Origin: Gadus chalcogrammus
Taxonomy: Eukaryota > Chordata > Actinopteri > Gadiformes > Gadidae
Assembly (NCBI RefSeq): GCF_026213295.1
Contig: NC_079413.1
Coordinates: forward strand, 24,873,402-24,937,401
Length of the DNA: 64,000 nt
Direction: 5' to 3'
Both the position numbers and the translations under genes were made by a program. Shown one piece after another: positions 44,927 to 57,875 of this stretch (its first letter is position 1; every line of letters begins with the position of its first letter). The notes under the pieces are model-generated. The model worked only from the letters and a program-made list of their open reading frames with translations, made no database searches and had not been told where the DNA came from.

Positions 44927-46185
44927 AAGAGCCATCTACCACTTTTTAAAAACGGCTTTTTTGAGCTAGTTCGAGAACGCAGCGGTGCATGGGAATTCGG
45001 CGACCACCCTGGGATAGGTCTAGGCCCAGCGGACTTGCTCAAAAAATGTGGCGCCCCTGGTGTTTTTTTTGGGTACTGCAATTTCGATTTTTAAACTTCA
45101 AAGTGAAGCGTTTTTTTTTTTTGAGCGGTGCATGGGAATTTGGGATAGTGCCAGTGGTAGCCCTTGGGCCCCTCTTTATACCCTAGAAATTTGGAGCAAT
45201 TTGGAGCCCCAAGTTTTAACATTGGACGACTTTTAAAATCGACCTCACAGGAGAAGGGGGAGGTGCATGGGATCATGGTTGGGGTTGGGTGGTAGGATTT
45301 TATGAGGCCGACCTTTGTGCAAAATTTTGGCCACCTGGTGGCTTGTTTTGGTATAGAAAATGGGATTTTCATTTTTTTTTTTTTTTTTTTCTAAGTGTGG
45401 AGTCAAGAAAATTTGTTAGTAAAAAAATAAGTTCCCACAGAAAGTGTCTAGGAGCACGTTTTAGGCCATTTCGAGTCTTTTTTTTTTTTTTTTTTTATGT
45501 GAAAATTCATTCAATTTTTTTTTTTTTTTTTTTTTTTAATTAGAAATTTGATATATATTTTTTTTTTTTTTTTTTTGAAAATTCAATTCAAATTTTGTTT
45601 GTTGTTTTTCTAATTCGAATTTTGAAAATTCATTCAATTTATTTTTTTTTTTTTTCAAGATGGCGCCGCCCATAGCTGCATTTTCCCCAAAACAGATTTC
45701 CCCCATTGACAATGCATGGAGAGGCGGTTATTGCACTTACTTGGTTTGGTGAAGTTGTTATTGCACTTACTTGGTTTGGTGAAGTTGTCAGGTAGTCGAT
45801 CGGGTAGTCTGTGTTGGCTCAAGTCATGTCATGACCCATTCACTGGGTCAAATTGTTTGGGTTATGGTTTTTTTTTTTTTTTTTTTTTTTTTTCTAACCC
45901 TTTTTTAGCTGGGCTCGGTCCGATCCTGAATCTGCAGGAATTATGTTTCTAGCCCCTTCCTAGGCCGAGAAAATAACTTAAAACCAATTTTTTTTTTTTT
46001 TAAGGGTTAGGTTGAGTAGAAGGCACTCAAACATGTGCCGCGCAGCGGCACATGGGAGAGTGCCGAGAGAGTTCATCTTTTTTTTTTTTTTTTTTTAACC
46101 TTTTTTTAGCTGGGCTCGGTCCGATCCTGAATCTGCAGGAATTATGTTTCTAGCCCCTTCCTAGGCCGAGAAAATAAATTAAAAC

Positions 46186-46218
<33 letters not shown>
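44927..46218 (+). repeat. Subtelomeric unit 28, type B
   Basis: Clean counterpart of unit 8. The YY1-like site and the GTCATGTCATGAC palindrome are intact here. Dyad 46022-46064. Confidence 0.95.
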
Positions 46219-46221
<3 letters not shown>

Positions 46222-46368
46222 GGTTAGGGTTAGGGAATAAGGCTAAAGGTTAAGGTTAGGATTAAGATTAAGATTAAGATTAGGATAGGGGGTTTTAACC
46301 AAAGTGGTTAGGGTTAGGGTTAGGGTTAGGGTTAGGGTTAGGGTTAGGGTTAGGGTTAGGGTTAGGTT
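46219..46368 (+). repeat. Variant ITS, 150 bp
   Basis: Degenerate part, GGATAGGGGGTTTTAACC, AAAGTGG and nine TTAGGG. Confidence 0.94.
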
Positions 46369-47627
46369 AAGAGCCATCTACCACTTTTTAAAAACGGCTT
46401 TTTTGAGCTAGTTCGAGAACGCAGCGGTGCATGGGAATTCGGCGACCACCCTGGGATAGGTCTAGGCCCAGCGGACTTGCTCAAAAAATGTGGCGCCCCT
46501 GGTGTTTTTTTTGGGTACTGCAATTTCGATTTTTAAACTTCAAAGTGAAGCGTTTTTTTTTTTGAGCGGTGCATGGGAATTTGGGATAGTGCCAGTGGTA
46601 GCCCTTGGGCCCCTCTTTATACCCTAGAAATTTGGAGCAATTTGGAGCCCCAAGTTTTAACATTGGACGACTTTTAAAATCGACCTCACAGGAGAAGGGG
46701 GAGGTGCATGGGATCATGGTTGGGGTTGGGTGGTAGGATTTTATGAGGCCGACCTTTGTGCAAAATTTTGGCCACCTGGTGGCTTGTTTTGGTATAGAAA
46801 ATGGGATTTTCATTTTTTTTTTTTTTTTTTTCTAAGTGTGGAGTCAAGAAAATTTGTTAGTAAAAAAATAAGTTCCCACAGAAAGTGTCTAGGAGCACGT
46901 TTTAGGCCATTTCGAGTCTTTTTTTTTTTTTTTTTTTTTATGTGAAAATTCATTCAATTTTTTTTTTTTTTTTTTTTTTTAATTAGAAATTTGATATATA
47001 TTTTTTTTTTTTTTTTTTTTGAAAATTCAATTCAAATTTTGTTTGTTGTTTTTCTAATTCGAATTTTGAAAATTCATTCAATTTATTTTTTTTTTTTTTC
47101 AAGATGGCGCCGCCCATAGCTGCATTTTCCCCAAAACAGATTTCCCCCATTGACAATGCATGGAGAGGCGGTTATTGCACTTACTTGGTTTGGTGAAGTT
47201 GTTATTGCACTTACTTGGTTTGGTGAAGTTGTCAGGTAGTCGATCGGGTAGTCTGTGTTGGCTCAAGTCATGTCATGACCCATTCACTGGGTCAAATTGT
47301 TTGGGTTATGGTTTTTTTTTTTTTTTTTTTTTTTTTCTAACCCTTTTTTAGCTGGGCTCGGTCCGATCCTGAATCTGCAGGAATTATGTTTCTAGCCCCT
47401 TCCTAGGCCGAGAAAATAACTTAAAACCAATTTTTTTTTTTTTTAAGGGTTAGGTTGAGTAGAAGGCACTCAAACATGTGCCGCGCAGCGGCACATGGGA
47501 GAGTGCCGAGAGAGTTCATCTTTTTTTTTTTTTTTTTTAACCTTTTTTTAGCTGGGCTCGGTCCGATCCTGAATCTGCAGGAATTATGTTTCTAGCCCCT
47601 TCCTAGGCCGAGAAAATAAATTAAAAC

Positions 47628-47659
<32 letters not shown>
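46369..47659 (+). repeat. Subtelomeric unit 29, type B
   Basis: Clean counterpart of unit 9. Dyad intact at 47465-47507. ITS 47660-47725 follows. Confidence 0.95.
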
Positions 47660-47662
<3 letters not shown>

Positions 47663-47725
47663 GGTTAGGGTTAGGGTTAGGGTTAGGGTTAGGGTTAGGG
47701 TTAGGGTTAGGGTTAGGGTTAGGTT

Positions 47726-48987
47726 AAGAGCCATCTACCACTTTTTAAAAACGGCTTTTTTGAGCTAGTTCGAGAACGCAGCGGTGCATGGGAATTCGGC
47801 GACCACCCTGGGATAGGTCTAGGCCCAGCGGACTTGCTCAAAAAATGTGGCGCCCCTGGTGTTTTTTTTGGGTACTGCAATTTCGATTTTTAAACTTCAA
47901 AGTGAAGCGTTTTTTTTTTTTGAGCGGTGCATGGGAATTTGGGATAGTGCCAGTGGTAGCCCTTGGGCCCCTCTTTATACCCTAGAAATTTGGAGCAATT
48001 TGGAGCCCCAAGTTTTAACATTGGACGACTTTTAAATCGACCTCACAGGAGAAGGGGGAGGTGCATGGGATCATGGTTGGGGTTGGGTGGTAGGATTTTA
48101 TGAGGCCGACCTTTGTGCAAAATTTTGGCCACCTGGTGGCTTGTTTTGGTATAGAAAATGGGATTTTCATTTTTTTTTTTTTTTTTTCTAAGTGTGGAGT
48201 CAAGAAAATTTGTTAGTAAAAAAATAAGTTCCCACAGAAAGTGTCTAGGAGCACGTTTTAGGCCATTTCGAGTCTTTTTTTTTTTTTTTTTTTTTATGTG
48301 AAAATTCATTCAATTTTTTTTTTTTTTTTTTTTTTTTAATTAGAAATTTGATATATATTTTTTTTTTTTTTTTTTTGAAAATTCAATTCAAATTTTGTTT
48401 GTTGTTTTTCTAATTCGAATTTTGAAAATTCATTCAATTTTTTTTTTTTTTTTTTTAAAGATGGCGCCGCCCATGGCTGCATTTTCCCCAAAACAGATTT
48501 CCCCCATTGACAATGCATGGAGAGGCGGTTATTGCACTTACTTGGTTTGGTGAAGTTGTTATTGCACTTACTTGGTTTGGTGAAGTTGTCAGGTAGTCGA
48601 TCGGGTAGTCTGTGTTGGCTCAAGTCATGTCATGACCCATTCACTGGGTCAAATTGTTTGGGTTATGGTTTTTTTTTTTTTTTTTTTTTTTTTTTCTAAC
48701 CCTTTTTTAGCTGGGCTCGGTCCGATCCTGAATCTGCAGGAATTATGTTTCTAGCCCCTTCCTAGGCCGAGAAAATAACTTAAAACCAATTTTTTTTTTT
48801 TTTAAGGGTTAGGTTGAGTAGAAGGCACTCAAACATGTGCCGCGCAGCGGCACATGGGAGAGTGCCGAGAGAGTTCATCTTTTTTTTTTTTTTTTTTTAA
48901 CCTTTTTTTAGCTGGGCTCGGTCCGATCCTGAATCTGCAGGAATTATGTTTCTAGCCCCTTCCTAGGCCGAGAAAATAAATTAAAAC

Positions 48988-49020
<33 letters not shown>
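47726..49020 (+). repeat. Subtelomeric unit 30, type B
   Basis: Clean apart from one lost A (TTTTAAATCGACC, near 48032). It carries AAAGATGGCGCC and CCATGGCTG in place of CAAGATGGCGCC and CCATAGCTG, and lacks the A in the preceding T tract, an A-like patch. Dyad 48824-48866. ITS 49021-49080 follows. Confidence 0.95.
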
Positions 49021-49023
<3 letters not shown>

Positions 49024-49080
49024 GGTTAGGGTTAGGGTTAGGGTTAGGGTTAGGGTTAGGGTTAGGGTTAGGGTTAGGTT

Positions 49081-50342
49081 AAGAGCCATCTACCACTTTT
49101 TAAAAACGGCTTTTTTGAGCTAGTTCGAGAACGCAGCGGTGCATGGGAATTCGGCGACCACCCTGGGATAGGTCTAGGCCCAGCGGACTTGCTCAAAAAA
49201 TGTGGCGCCCCTGGTGTTTTTTTTGGGTACTGCAATTTCGATTTTTAAACTTCAAAGTGAAGCGTTTTTTTTTTTTGAGCGGTGCATGGGAATTTGGGAT
49301 AGTGCCAGTGGTAGCCCTTGGGCCCCTCTTTATACCCTAGAAATTTGGAGCAATTTGGAGCCCCAAGTTTTAACATTGGACGACTTTTAAAATCGACCTC
49401 ACAGGAGAAGGGGGAGGTGCATGGGATCATGGTTGGGGTTGGGTGGTAGGATTTTATGAGGCCGACCTTTGTGCAAAATTTTGGCCACCTGGTGGCTTGT
49501 TTTGGTATAGAAAATGGGATTTTCATTTTTTTTTTTTTTTTTTTTCTAAGTGTGGAGTCAAGAAAATTTGTTAGTAAAAAAATAAGTTCCCACAGAAAGT
49601 GTCTAGGAGCACGTTTTAGGCCATTTCGAGTCTTTTTTTTTTTTTTTTTTTTTATGTGAAAATTCATTCAATTTTTTTTTTTTTTTTTTTTTTTTAATTA
49701 GAAATTTGATATATATTTTTTTTTTTTTTTTTTTTGAAAATTCAATTCAAATTTTGTTTGTTGTTTTTCTAATTCGAATTTTGAAAATTCATTCAATTTA
49801 TTTTTTTTTTTTTTCAAGATGGCGCCGCCCATAGCTGCATTTTCCCCAAAACAGATTTCCCCCATTGACAATGCATGGAGAGGCGGTTATTGCACTTACT
49901 TGGTTTGGTGAAGTTGTTATTGCACTTACTTGGTTTGGTGAAGTTGTCAGGTAGTCGATCGGGTAGTCTGTGTTGGCTCAAGTCATGTCATGACCCATTC
50001 ACTGGGTCAAATTGTTTGGGTTATGGTTTTTTTTTTTTTTTTTTTTTTTTTCTAACCCTTTTTTAGCTGGGCTCGGTCCGATCCTGAATCTGCAGGAATT
50101 ATGTTTCTAGCCCCTTCCTAGGCCGAGAAAATAACTTAAAACCAATTTTTTTTTTTTTTAAGGGTTAGGTTGAGTAGAAGGCACTCAAACATGTGCCGCG
50201 CAGCGGCACATGGGAGAGTGCCGAGAGAGTTCATCTTTTTTTTTTTTTTTTTTAACCTTTTTTTAGCTGGGCTCGGTCCGATCCTGAATCTGCAGGAATT
50301 ATGTTTCTAGCCCCTTCCTAGGCCGAGAAAATAAATTAAAAC

Positions 50343-50377
<35 letters not shown>
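49081..50377 (+). repeat. Subtelomeric unit 31, type B
   Basis: Clean counterpart of unit 11. Dyad 50180-50222. ITS 50378-50456, with a GGGAAGGG variant, leads to block C. Confidence 0.95.
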
Positions 50378-50380
<3 letters not shown>

Positions 50381-50456
50381 GGTTAGGGTTAGGGAAGGGT
50401 TAGGGTTAGGGTTAGGGTTAGGGTTAGGGTTAGGGTTAGGGTTAGGGTTAGGGTTA

Positions 50457-50755
50457 GGATAGGGGGTTTTAACCACACTGCACCCGGGTGCAGACCGTTT
50501 TCGGTGGATATCTTTTGACAGCAAGGTGCTAGAGAAACGGGAGGCAGACGCACCCCCCCCAAAGGGAGGAGCAGCTTTCCAACGGTGCCAAGCCCGAGTC
50601 CGTGCGACCTTCACCCGCCGAGATATCGAGTCGGGCATCACATATGGTGCTGGCTGTAGCATGTTTGCACAGCGAAATCCTAAGTGTGCTCCGTTGAGGT
50701 CCCCTCAGCAGCCACCAGATGGCAGAAGCGGCCCCTAACCGTCATCACGTGTTAG
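50457..50755 (+). repeat. Block C, copy 8
   Basis: Clean counterpart of 19005-19308, with intact 16-bp palindrome and E-box. It is followed by the truncated block D. Confidence 0.94.
50712..50725 (+). promoter_or_regulatory. CTCF core consensus match (block C copy 8)
   Basis: CCACCAGATGGCAG, full match, and the last such site before the telomere, about 9.9 kb from it. Confidence 0.66.
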
Positions 50756-50845
50756 TTTATTATTATTTCGTTTATTATTATATTATTTATTTATGCAAGT
50801 CAGGATGTAGTCTATGAATCTGAAAGAAAAGTAGGTAAAATGCAT
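50756..50845 (+). repeat. Truncated block D (left 90 bp), copy 2
   Basis: Identical to the left end of full block D as far as GTAGGTAAAATGCAT, then cut and joined to AGGGTTAGGG at 50846. Confidence 0.93.
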
Positions 50846-50964
50846 AGGGTTAGGGTTAGGGTTAGGGTTAGGGTTAGGGTTAGGGTTAGGGTTAGGGTTA
50901 GGGTTAGGGTTAGGGTTAGGGTTAGGGTTAGGGTTAGGGTTAGGGTTAGGGTTAGGGTTAGGTT
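50846..50964 (+). repeat. ITS, 119 bp
   Basis: About 20 perfect TTAGGG repeats starting at the block D cut. Confidence 0.97.
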
Positions 50965-51984
50965 AAGAGCCATCTACCACTTTTGAAAAACGGCATTTTT
51001 GAGCTAGTTCGAGAACCGAGTGGATCATGGGAATTCTTTTACCACCCACGGATAGGTCTAGGCCCAGCGGACTTGCTTAAAAAATGTGGCGCCCCTGGCG
51101 TTTTTTTTGGGTACTGCAATTTCGATTTTAAAGTTTAAAAGTGAAGCGTTTTTTTTTTTTATTGGATCATGGGAATTCTGAATAGTGCCAGTGGTAGCCC
51201 TTGGTCCCCTCTACATCCCCTAGAAATTTGGAGCAATTTGGAGCCCCAAGTTTTAACATTGGACGACTTTTAAAATCGACCTCACGGGGGAAGGGGGTGG
51301 ATCATGGGATCATGGTTGGGGTTGGGTGGTAGGATTTTATGAGGCCGACCTTTGTGCAAAATTTTGGCCACCTGGTTGCTTGTTTTGGTATAGAAAATGG
51401 GATTTTCATTTTTTATTTTTATTTTTCTAAGTGTGGACTCAAGAAAATTTGTTAGTAAAAAAATAAGTTCCCACAGAAAGTGTCTAGGAGCACGTTTTAG
51501 GCCATTTCGAGTCTTTTTTTTTTTTTTTTTTTTTAATGTGAAAATTCATTCAATTTTTTTATTTTTTTTTTATTAGAATTTTTTTTTATTTTTTTTTTTT
51601 TGAAATTTGAAAATTCAATTCAAATTTTGTTTGTTGTTGTTTTTCTAATTCGAATTTTGAAAATTCATTCAATTTTTTTTTTTTTTTTTTTTTTATTTTT
51701 TTCAAGATGGCGCCGCCCATGGCTGCATTTCCCCCAAAACAGATTTCCCCCATTGACAATGCATGGAGAGGCGGTTATTGCACTTACTTGGTTTGGTGAA
51801 GTTGTTATTGCACTTACTTGGTTTGGTGAAGTTGTCTGGTAGTCGATCGGGTAGTCTGTGTTGGCTCAAGTCATGTCATGACCCATTCACTGGGTCAAAT
51901 TGTTTGGGTTATGGTTTTTTTTTTTTTTTTTTTTTTTCTGACCCTTTTTTAGCTGGGCTCGGTCCGATCCTGAATCTGCAGGAA
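50965..51984 (+). repeat. Subtelomeric unit 32, type A
   Basis: Clean counterpart of unit 12. ITS 51985-52045 follows. Confidence 0.95.
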
Positions 51985-52045
51985 TTAGGGTTAGGGTTAG
52001 GGTTAGGGTTAGGGTTAGGGTTAGGGTTAGGGTTAGGGTTAGGTT

Positions 52046-53304
52046 AAGAGCCATCTACCACTTTTTAAAAACGGCTTTTTTGAGCTAGTTCGAGAACGCA
52101 GCGGTGCATGGGAATTCGGCGACCACCCTGGGATAGGTCTAGGCCCAGCGGACTTGCTCAAAAAATGTGGCGCCCCTGGTGTTTTTTTTGGGTACTGCAA
52201 TTTCGATTTTTAAACTTCAAAGTGAAGCGTTTTTTTTTTTTGAGCGGTGCATGGGAATTTGGGATAGTGCCAGTGGTAGCCCTTGGGCCCCTCTTTATAC
52301 CCTAGAAATTTGGAGCAATTTGGAGCCCCAAGTTTTAACATTGGACGACTTTTAAAATCGACCTCACAGGAGAAGGGGGAGGTGCATGGGATCATGGTTG
52401 GGGTTGGGTGGTAGGATTTTATGAGGCCGACCTTTGTGCAAAATTTTGGCCACCTGGTGGCTTGTTTTGGTATAGAAAATGGGATTTTCATTTTTTTTTT
52501 TTTTTTTTCTAAGTGTGGAGTCAAGAAAATTTGTTAGTAAAAAAATAAGTTCCCACAGAAAGTGTCTAGGAGCACGTTTTAGGCCATTTCGAGTCTTTTT
52601 TTTTTTTTTTTTTTTTATGTGAAAATTCATTCAATTTTTTTTTTTTTTTTTTTTTTTTAATTAGAAATTTGATATATATTTTTTTTTTTTTTTTTTTTAA
52701 AATTCAATTCAAATTTTGTTTGTTGTTTTTCTAATTCGAATTTTGAAAATTCATTCAATTTATTTTTTTTTTTTTTCAAGATGGCGCCGCCCATAGCTGC
52801 ATTTTCCCCAAAACAGATTTCCCCCATTGACAATGCATGGAGAGGCGGTTATTGCACTTACTTGGTTTGGTGAAGTTGTTATTGCACTTACTTGGTTTGG
52901 TGAAGTTGTCAGGTAGTCGATCGGGTAGTCTGTGTTGGCTCAAGTCATGTCATGACCCATTCACTGGGTCAAATTGTTTGGGTTATGGTTTTTTTTTTTT
53001 TTTTTTTTTTTTTCTAACCCTTTTTTAGCTGGGCTCGGTCCGATCCTGAATCTGCAGGAATTATGTTTCTAGCCCCTTCCTAGGCCGAGAAAATAACTTA
53101 AAACCAATTTTTTTTTTTTTTAAGGGTTAGGTTGAGTAGAAGGCACTCAAACATGTGCCGCGCAGCGGCACATGGGAGAGTGCCGAGAGAGTTCATCTTT
53201 TTTTTTTTTTTTTTTAACCTTTTTTTAGCTGGGCTCGGTCCGATCCTGAATCTGCAGGAATTATGTTTCTAGCCCCTTCCTAGGCCGAGAAAATAAATTA
53301 AAAC

Positions 53305-53339
<35 letters not shown>
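52046..53339 (+). repeat. Subtelomeric unit 33, type B
   Basis: Clean. Private change: the third T tract runs straight into AAAATTCAATTC without the usual G. Dyad 53142-53184. Confidence 0.95.
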
Positions 53340-53342
<3 letters not shown>

Positions 53343-53551
53343 GGTTAGGGTTAGGGAATAAGGCTAAAGGTTAAGGTTAGGATTAAGATTAAGATTAAGA
53401 TTAGGATAGGGGGTTTTAACCAAAGTGGTTAGGGTTAGGGTTAGGGTTAGGGTTAGGGTTAGGGTTAGGGTTAGGGTTAGGATAGGGGGTTTAGGGTTAG
53501 GGTTAGGGTTAGGGTTAGGGTTAGGGTTAGGGTTAGGGTTAGGGTTAGGTT
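53340..53551 (+). repeat. Variant ITS, 212 bp
   Basis: Three-part plan, as at 40778-40989. Confidence 0.93.
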
Positions 53552-54815
53552 AAGAGCCATCTACCACTTTTTAAAAACGGCTTTTTTGAGCTAGTTCGAG
53601 AACGCAGCGGTGCATGGGAATTCGGCGACCACCCTGGGATAGGTCTAGGCCCAGCGGACTTGCTCAAAAAATGTGGCGCCCCTGGTGTTTTTTTTGGGTA
53701 CTGCAATTTCGATTTTTAAACTTCAAAGTGAAGCGTTTTTTTTTTTTGAGCGGTGCATGGGAATTTGGGATAGTGCCAGTGGTAGCCCTTGGGCCCCTCT
53801 TTATACCCTAGAAATTTGGAGCAATTTGGAGCCCCAAGTTTTAACATTGGACGACTTTTAAAATCGACCTCACAGGAGAAGGGGGAGGTGCATGGGATCA
53901 TGGTTGGGGTTGGGTGGTAGGATTTTATGAGGCCGACCTTTGTGCAAAATTTTGGCCACCTGGTGGCTTGTTTTGGTATAGAAAATGGGATTTTCATTTT
54001 TTTTTTTTTTTTTTTCTAAGTGTGGAGTCAAGAAAATTTGTTAGTAAAAAAATAAGTTCCCACAGAAAGTGTCTAGGAGCACGTTTTAGGCCATTTCGAG
54101 TCTTTTTTTTTTTTTTTTTTTTATGTGAAAATTCATTCAATTTTTTTTTTTTTTTTTTTTTTTTAATTAGAAATTTGATATATATTTTTTTTTTTTTTTT
54201 TTTTGAAAATTCAATTCAAATTTTGTTTGTTGTTTTTCTAATTCGAATTTTGAAAATTCATTCAATTTATTTTTTTTTTTTTTTCAAGATGGCGCCGCCC
54301 ATAGCTGCATTTTCCCCAAAACAGATTTCCCCCATTGACAATGCATGGAGAGGCGGTTATTGCACTTACTTGGTTTGGTGAAGTTGTTATTGCACTTACT
54401 TGGTTTGGTGAAGTTGTCAGGTAGTCGATCGGGTAGTCTGTGTTGGCTCAAGTCATGTCATGACCCATTCACTGGGTCAAATTGTTTGGGTTATGGTTTT
54501 TTTTTTTTTTTTTTTTTTTTTTTCTAACCCTTTTTTAGCTGGGCTCGGTCCGATCCTGAATCTGCAGGAATTATGTTTCTAGCCCCTTCCTAGGCCGAGA
54601 AAATAACTTAAAACCAATTTTTTTTTTTTTTAAGGGTTAGGTTGAGTAGAAGGCACTCAAACATGTGCCGCGCAGCGGCACATGGGAGAGTGCCGAGAGA
54701 GTTCATCTTTTTTTTTTTTTTTTTTTAACCTTTTTTTAGCTGGGCTCGGTCCGATCCTGAATCTGCAGGAATTATGTTTCTAGCCCCTTCCTAGGCCGAG
54801 AAAATAAATTAAAAC

Positions 54816-54847
<32 letters not shown>
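53552..54847 (+). repeat. Subtelomeric unit 34, type B
   Basis: Clean counterpart of unit 14, with both dyad stems intact at 54652-54694. Confidence 0.95.
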
Positions 54848-54850
<3 letters not shown>

Positions 54851-55291
54851 GGTTAGGGTTAGGGAATAAGGCTAAAGGTTAAGGTTAGGATTAAGATTAA
54901 GATTAAGATTAGGATAGGGGGTTTTAACCAAAGTGGTTAGGGTTAGGGTTAGGGTTAGGGTTAGGGTTAGGGTTAGGGTTAGGGTTAGGGTTAGGTTAAG
55001 GGTTAGGGTTAGGGTTAGGGTTAGGGTTAGGGTTAGGGTTAGGGTTAGGGTTAGGGTTAGGGTTAGGGTTAGGGTTAGGGTTAGGGTTAGGGTTAGGGTT
55101 AGGGTTAGGGTTAGGGTTAGGGTTAGGGTTAGGGTTAGGGTTAGGGTTAGGGTTAGGGTTAGGGTTAGGGTTAGGGTTAGGGTTAGGGTTAGGGTTAGGG
55201 TTAGGGTTAGGGTTAGGGTTAGGGTTAGGGTTAGGGTTAGGGTTAGGGTTAGGGTTAGGGTTAGGGTTAGGGTTAGGGTTAGGGTTAGGTT
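54848..55291 (+). repeat. Very long ITS, 444 bp (longest internal tract)
   Basis: Degenerate TTAAGA/TTAGGA part, AAAGTGG, nine TTAGGG, one TTAAGGG step at about 54995, then about 49 perfect TTAGGG. The counterpart at 23250-23687 carries many variants that are absent here. Confidence 0.97.
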
Positions 55292-56312
55292 AAGAGCCAT
55301 CTACCACTTTTGAAAAACGGCATTTTTGAGCTAGTTCGAGAACCGAGTGGATCATGGGAATTCTTTTACCACCCACGGATAGGTCTAGGCCCAGCGGACT
55401 TGCTTAAAAAATGTGGCGCCCCTGGCGTTTTTTTTGGGTACTGCAATTTCGATTTTAAAGTTTAAAAGTGAAGCGTTTTTTTTTTTTTATTGGATCATGG
55501 GAATTCTGAATAGTGCCAGTGGTAGCCCTTGGTCCCCTCTACATCCCCTAGAAATTTGGAGCAATTTGGAGCCCCAAGTTTTAACATTGGACGACTTTTA
55601 AAATCGACCTCACGGGGGAAGGGGGTGGATCATGGGATCATGGTTGGGGTTGGGTGGTAGGATTTTATGAGGCCGACCTTTGTGCAAAATTTTGGCCACC
55701 TGGTTGCTTGTTTTGGTATAGAAAATGGGATTTTCATTTTTTATTTTTATTTTTCTAAGTGTGGACTCAAGAAAATTTGTTAGTAAAAAAATAAGTTCCC
55801 ACAGAAAGTGTCTAGGAGCACGTTTTAGGCCATTTCGAGTCTTTTTTTTTTTTTTTTTTTTTTAATGTGAAAATTCATTCAATTTTTTTATTTTTTTTTT
55901 ATTAGAATTTTTTTTTATTTTTTTTTTTTTGAAATTTGAAAATTCAATTCAAATTTTGTTTGTTGTTGTTTTTCTAATTCGAATTTTGAAAATTCATTCA
56001 ATTTTTTTTTTTTTTTTTTTTTATTTTTTTCAAGATGGCGCCGCCCATGGCTGCATTTCCCCCAAAACAGATTTCCCCCATTGACAATGCATGGAGAGGC
56101 GGTTATTGCACTTACTTGGTTTGGTGAAGTTGTTATTGCACTTACTTGGTTTGGTGAAGTTGTCTGGTAGTCGATCGGGTAGTCTGTGTTGGCTCAAGTC
56201 ATGTCATGACCCATTCACTGGGTCAAATTGTTTGGGTTATGGTTTTTTTTTTTTTTTTTTTTTTTCTGACCCTTTTTTAGCTGGGCTCGGTCCGATCCTG
56301 AATCTGCAGGAA
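55292..56312 (+). repeat. Subtelomeric unit 35, type A
   Basis: Clean type A opening the last, truncated six-unit repeat. ITS 56313-56373 follows. Confidence 0.95.
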
Positions 56313-56373
56313 TTAGGGTTAGGGTTAGGGTTAGGGTTAGGGTTAGGGTTAGGGTTAGGGTTAGGGTTAGGTT

Positions 56374-57630
56374 AAGAGCCATCTACCACTTTTTAAAAAC
56401 GGCTTTTTTGAGCTAGTTCGAGAACGCAGCGGTGCATGGGAATTCGGCGACCACCCTGGGATAGGTCTAGGCCCAGCGGACTTGCTCAAAAAATGTGGCG
56501 CCCCTGGTGTTTTTTTTGGGTACTGCAATTTCGATTTTTAAACTTCAAAGTGAAGCGTTTTTTTTTTTTGAGCGGTGCATGGGAATTTGGGATAGTGCCA
56601 GTGGTAGCCCTTGGGCCCCTCTTTATACCCTAGAAATTTGGAGCAATTTGGAGCCCCAAGTTTTAACATTGGACGACTTTTAAAATCGACCTCACAGGAG
56701 AAGGGGGAGGTGCATGGGATCATGGTTGGGGTTGGGTGGTAGGATTTTATGAGGCCGACCTTTGTGCAAAATTTTGGCCACCTGGTGGCTTGTTTTGGTA
56801 TAGAAAATGGGATTTTCATTTTTTTTTTTTTTTTTTCTAAGTGTGGAGTCAAGAAAATTTGTTAGTAAAAAAATAAGTTCCCACAGAAAGTGTCTAGGAG
56901 CACGTTTTAGGCCATTTCGAGTCTTTTTTTTTTTTTTTTTTTTTATGTGAAAATTCATTCAATTTTTTTTTTTTTTTTTTTTTTTTAATTAGAAATTTGA
57001 TATATATTTTTTTTTTTTTTTTTTTGAAAATTCAATTCAAATTTTGTTTGTTGTTTTTCTAATTCGAATTTTGAAAATTCATTCAATTTATTTTTTTTTT
57101 TTTTCAAGATGGCGCCGCCCATAGCTGCATTTTCCCCAAAACAGATTTCCCCCATTGACAATGCATGGAGAGGCGGTTATTGCACTTACTTGGTTTGGTG
57201 AAGTTGTTATTGCACTTACTTGGTTTGGTGAAGTTGTCAGGTAGTCGATCGGGTAGTCTGTGTTGGCTCAAGTCATGTCATGACCCATTCACTGGGTCAA
57301 ATTGTTTGGGTTATGGTTTTTTTTTTTTTTTTTTTTTTTTCTAACCCTTTTTTAGCTGGGCTCGGTCCGATCCTGAATCTGCAGGAATTATGTTTCTAGC
57401 CCCTTCCTAGGCCGAGAAAATAACTTAAAACCAATTTTTTTTTTTTTTAAGGGTTAGGTTGAGTAGAAGGCACTCAAACATGTGCCGCGCAGCGGCACAT
57501 GGGAGAGTGCCGAGAGAGTTCATCTTTTTTTTTTTTTTTTTTAACCTTTTTTAGCTGGGCTCGGTCCGATCCTGAATCTGCAGGAATTATGTTTCTAGCC
57601 CCTTCCTAGGCCGAGAAAATAAATTAAAAC

Positions 57631-57663
<33 letters not shown>
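56374..57663 (+). repeat. Subtelomeric unit 36, type B
   Basis: Clean type B with none of the blended positions of its counterpart, unit 16. Dyad 57469-57511. Confidence 0.95.
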
Positions 57664-57666
<3 letters not shown>

Positions 57667-57875
57667 GGTTAGGGTTAGGGAATAAGGCTAAAGGTTAAGG
57701 TTAGGATTAAGATTAAGATTAAGATTAGGATAGGGGGTTTTAACCAAAGTGGTTAGGGTTAGGGTTAGGGTTAGGGTTAGGGTTAGGGTTAGGGTTAGGG
57801 TTAGGATAGGGGGTTTAGGGTTAGGGTTAGGGTTAGGGTTAGGGTTAGGGTTAGGGTTAGGGTTAGGGTTAGGTT
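57664..57875 (+). repeat. Variant ITS, 212 bp
   Basis: Three-part plan, as at 40778-40989. Confidence 0.93.

Noticed and set aside
54872..55313. Open frames of Leu-Thr, Val-Arg, Gly-Leu and Pro-Asn repeats
   Set aside because: Six-base TTAGGG repeats have no stop in several frames. These are translations of telomeric DNA.
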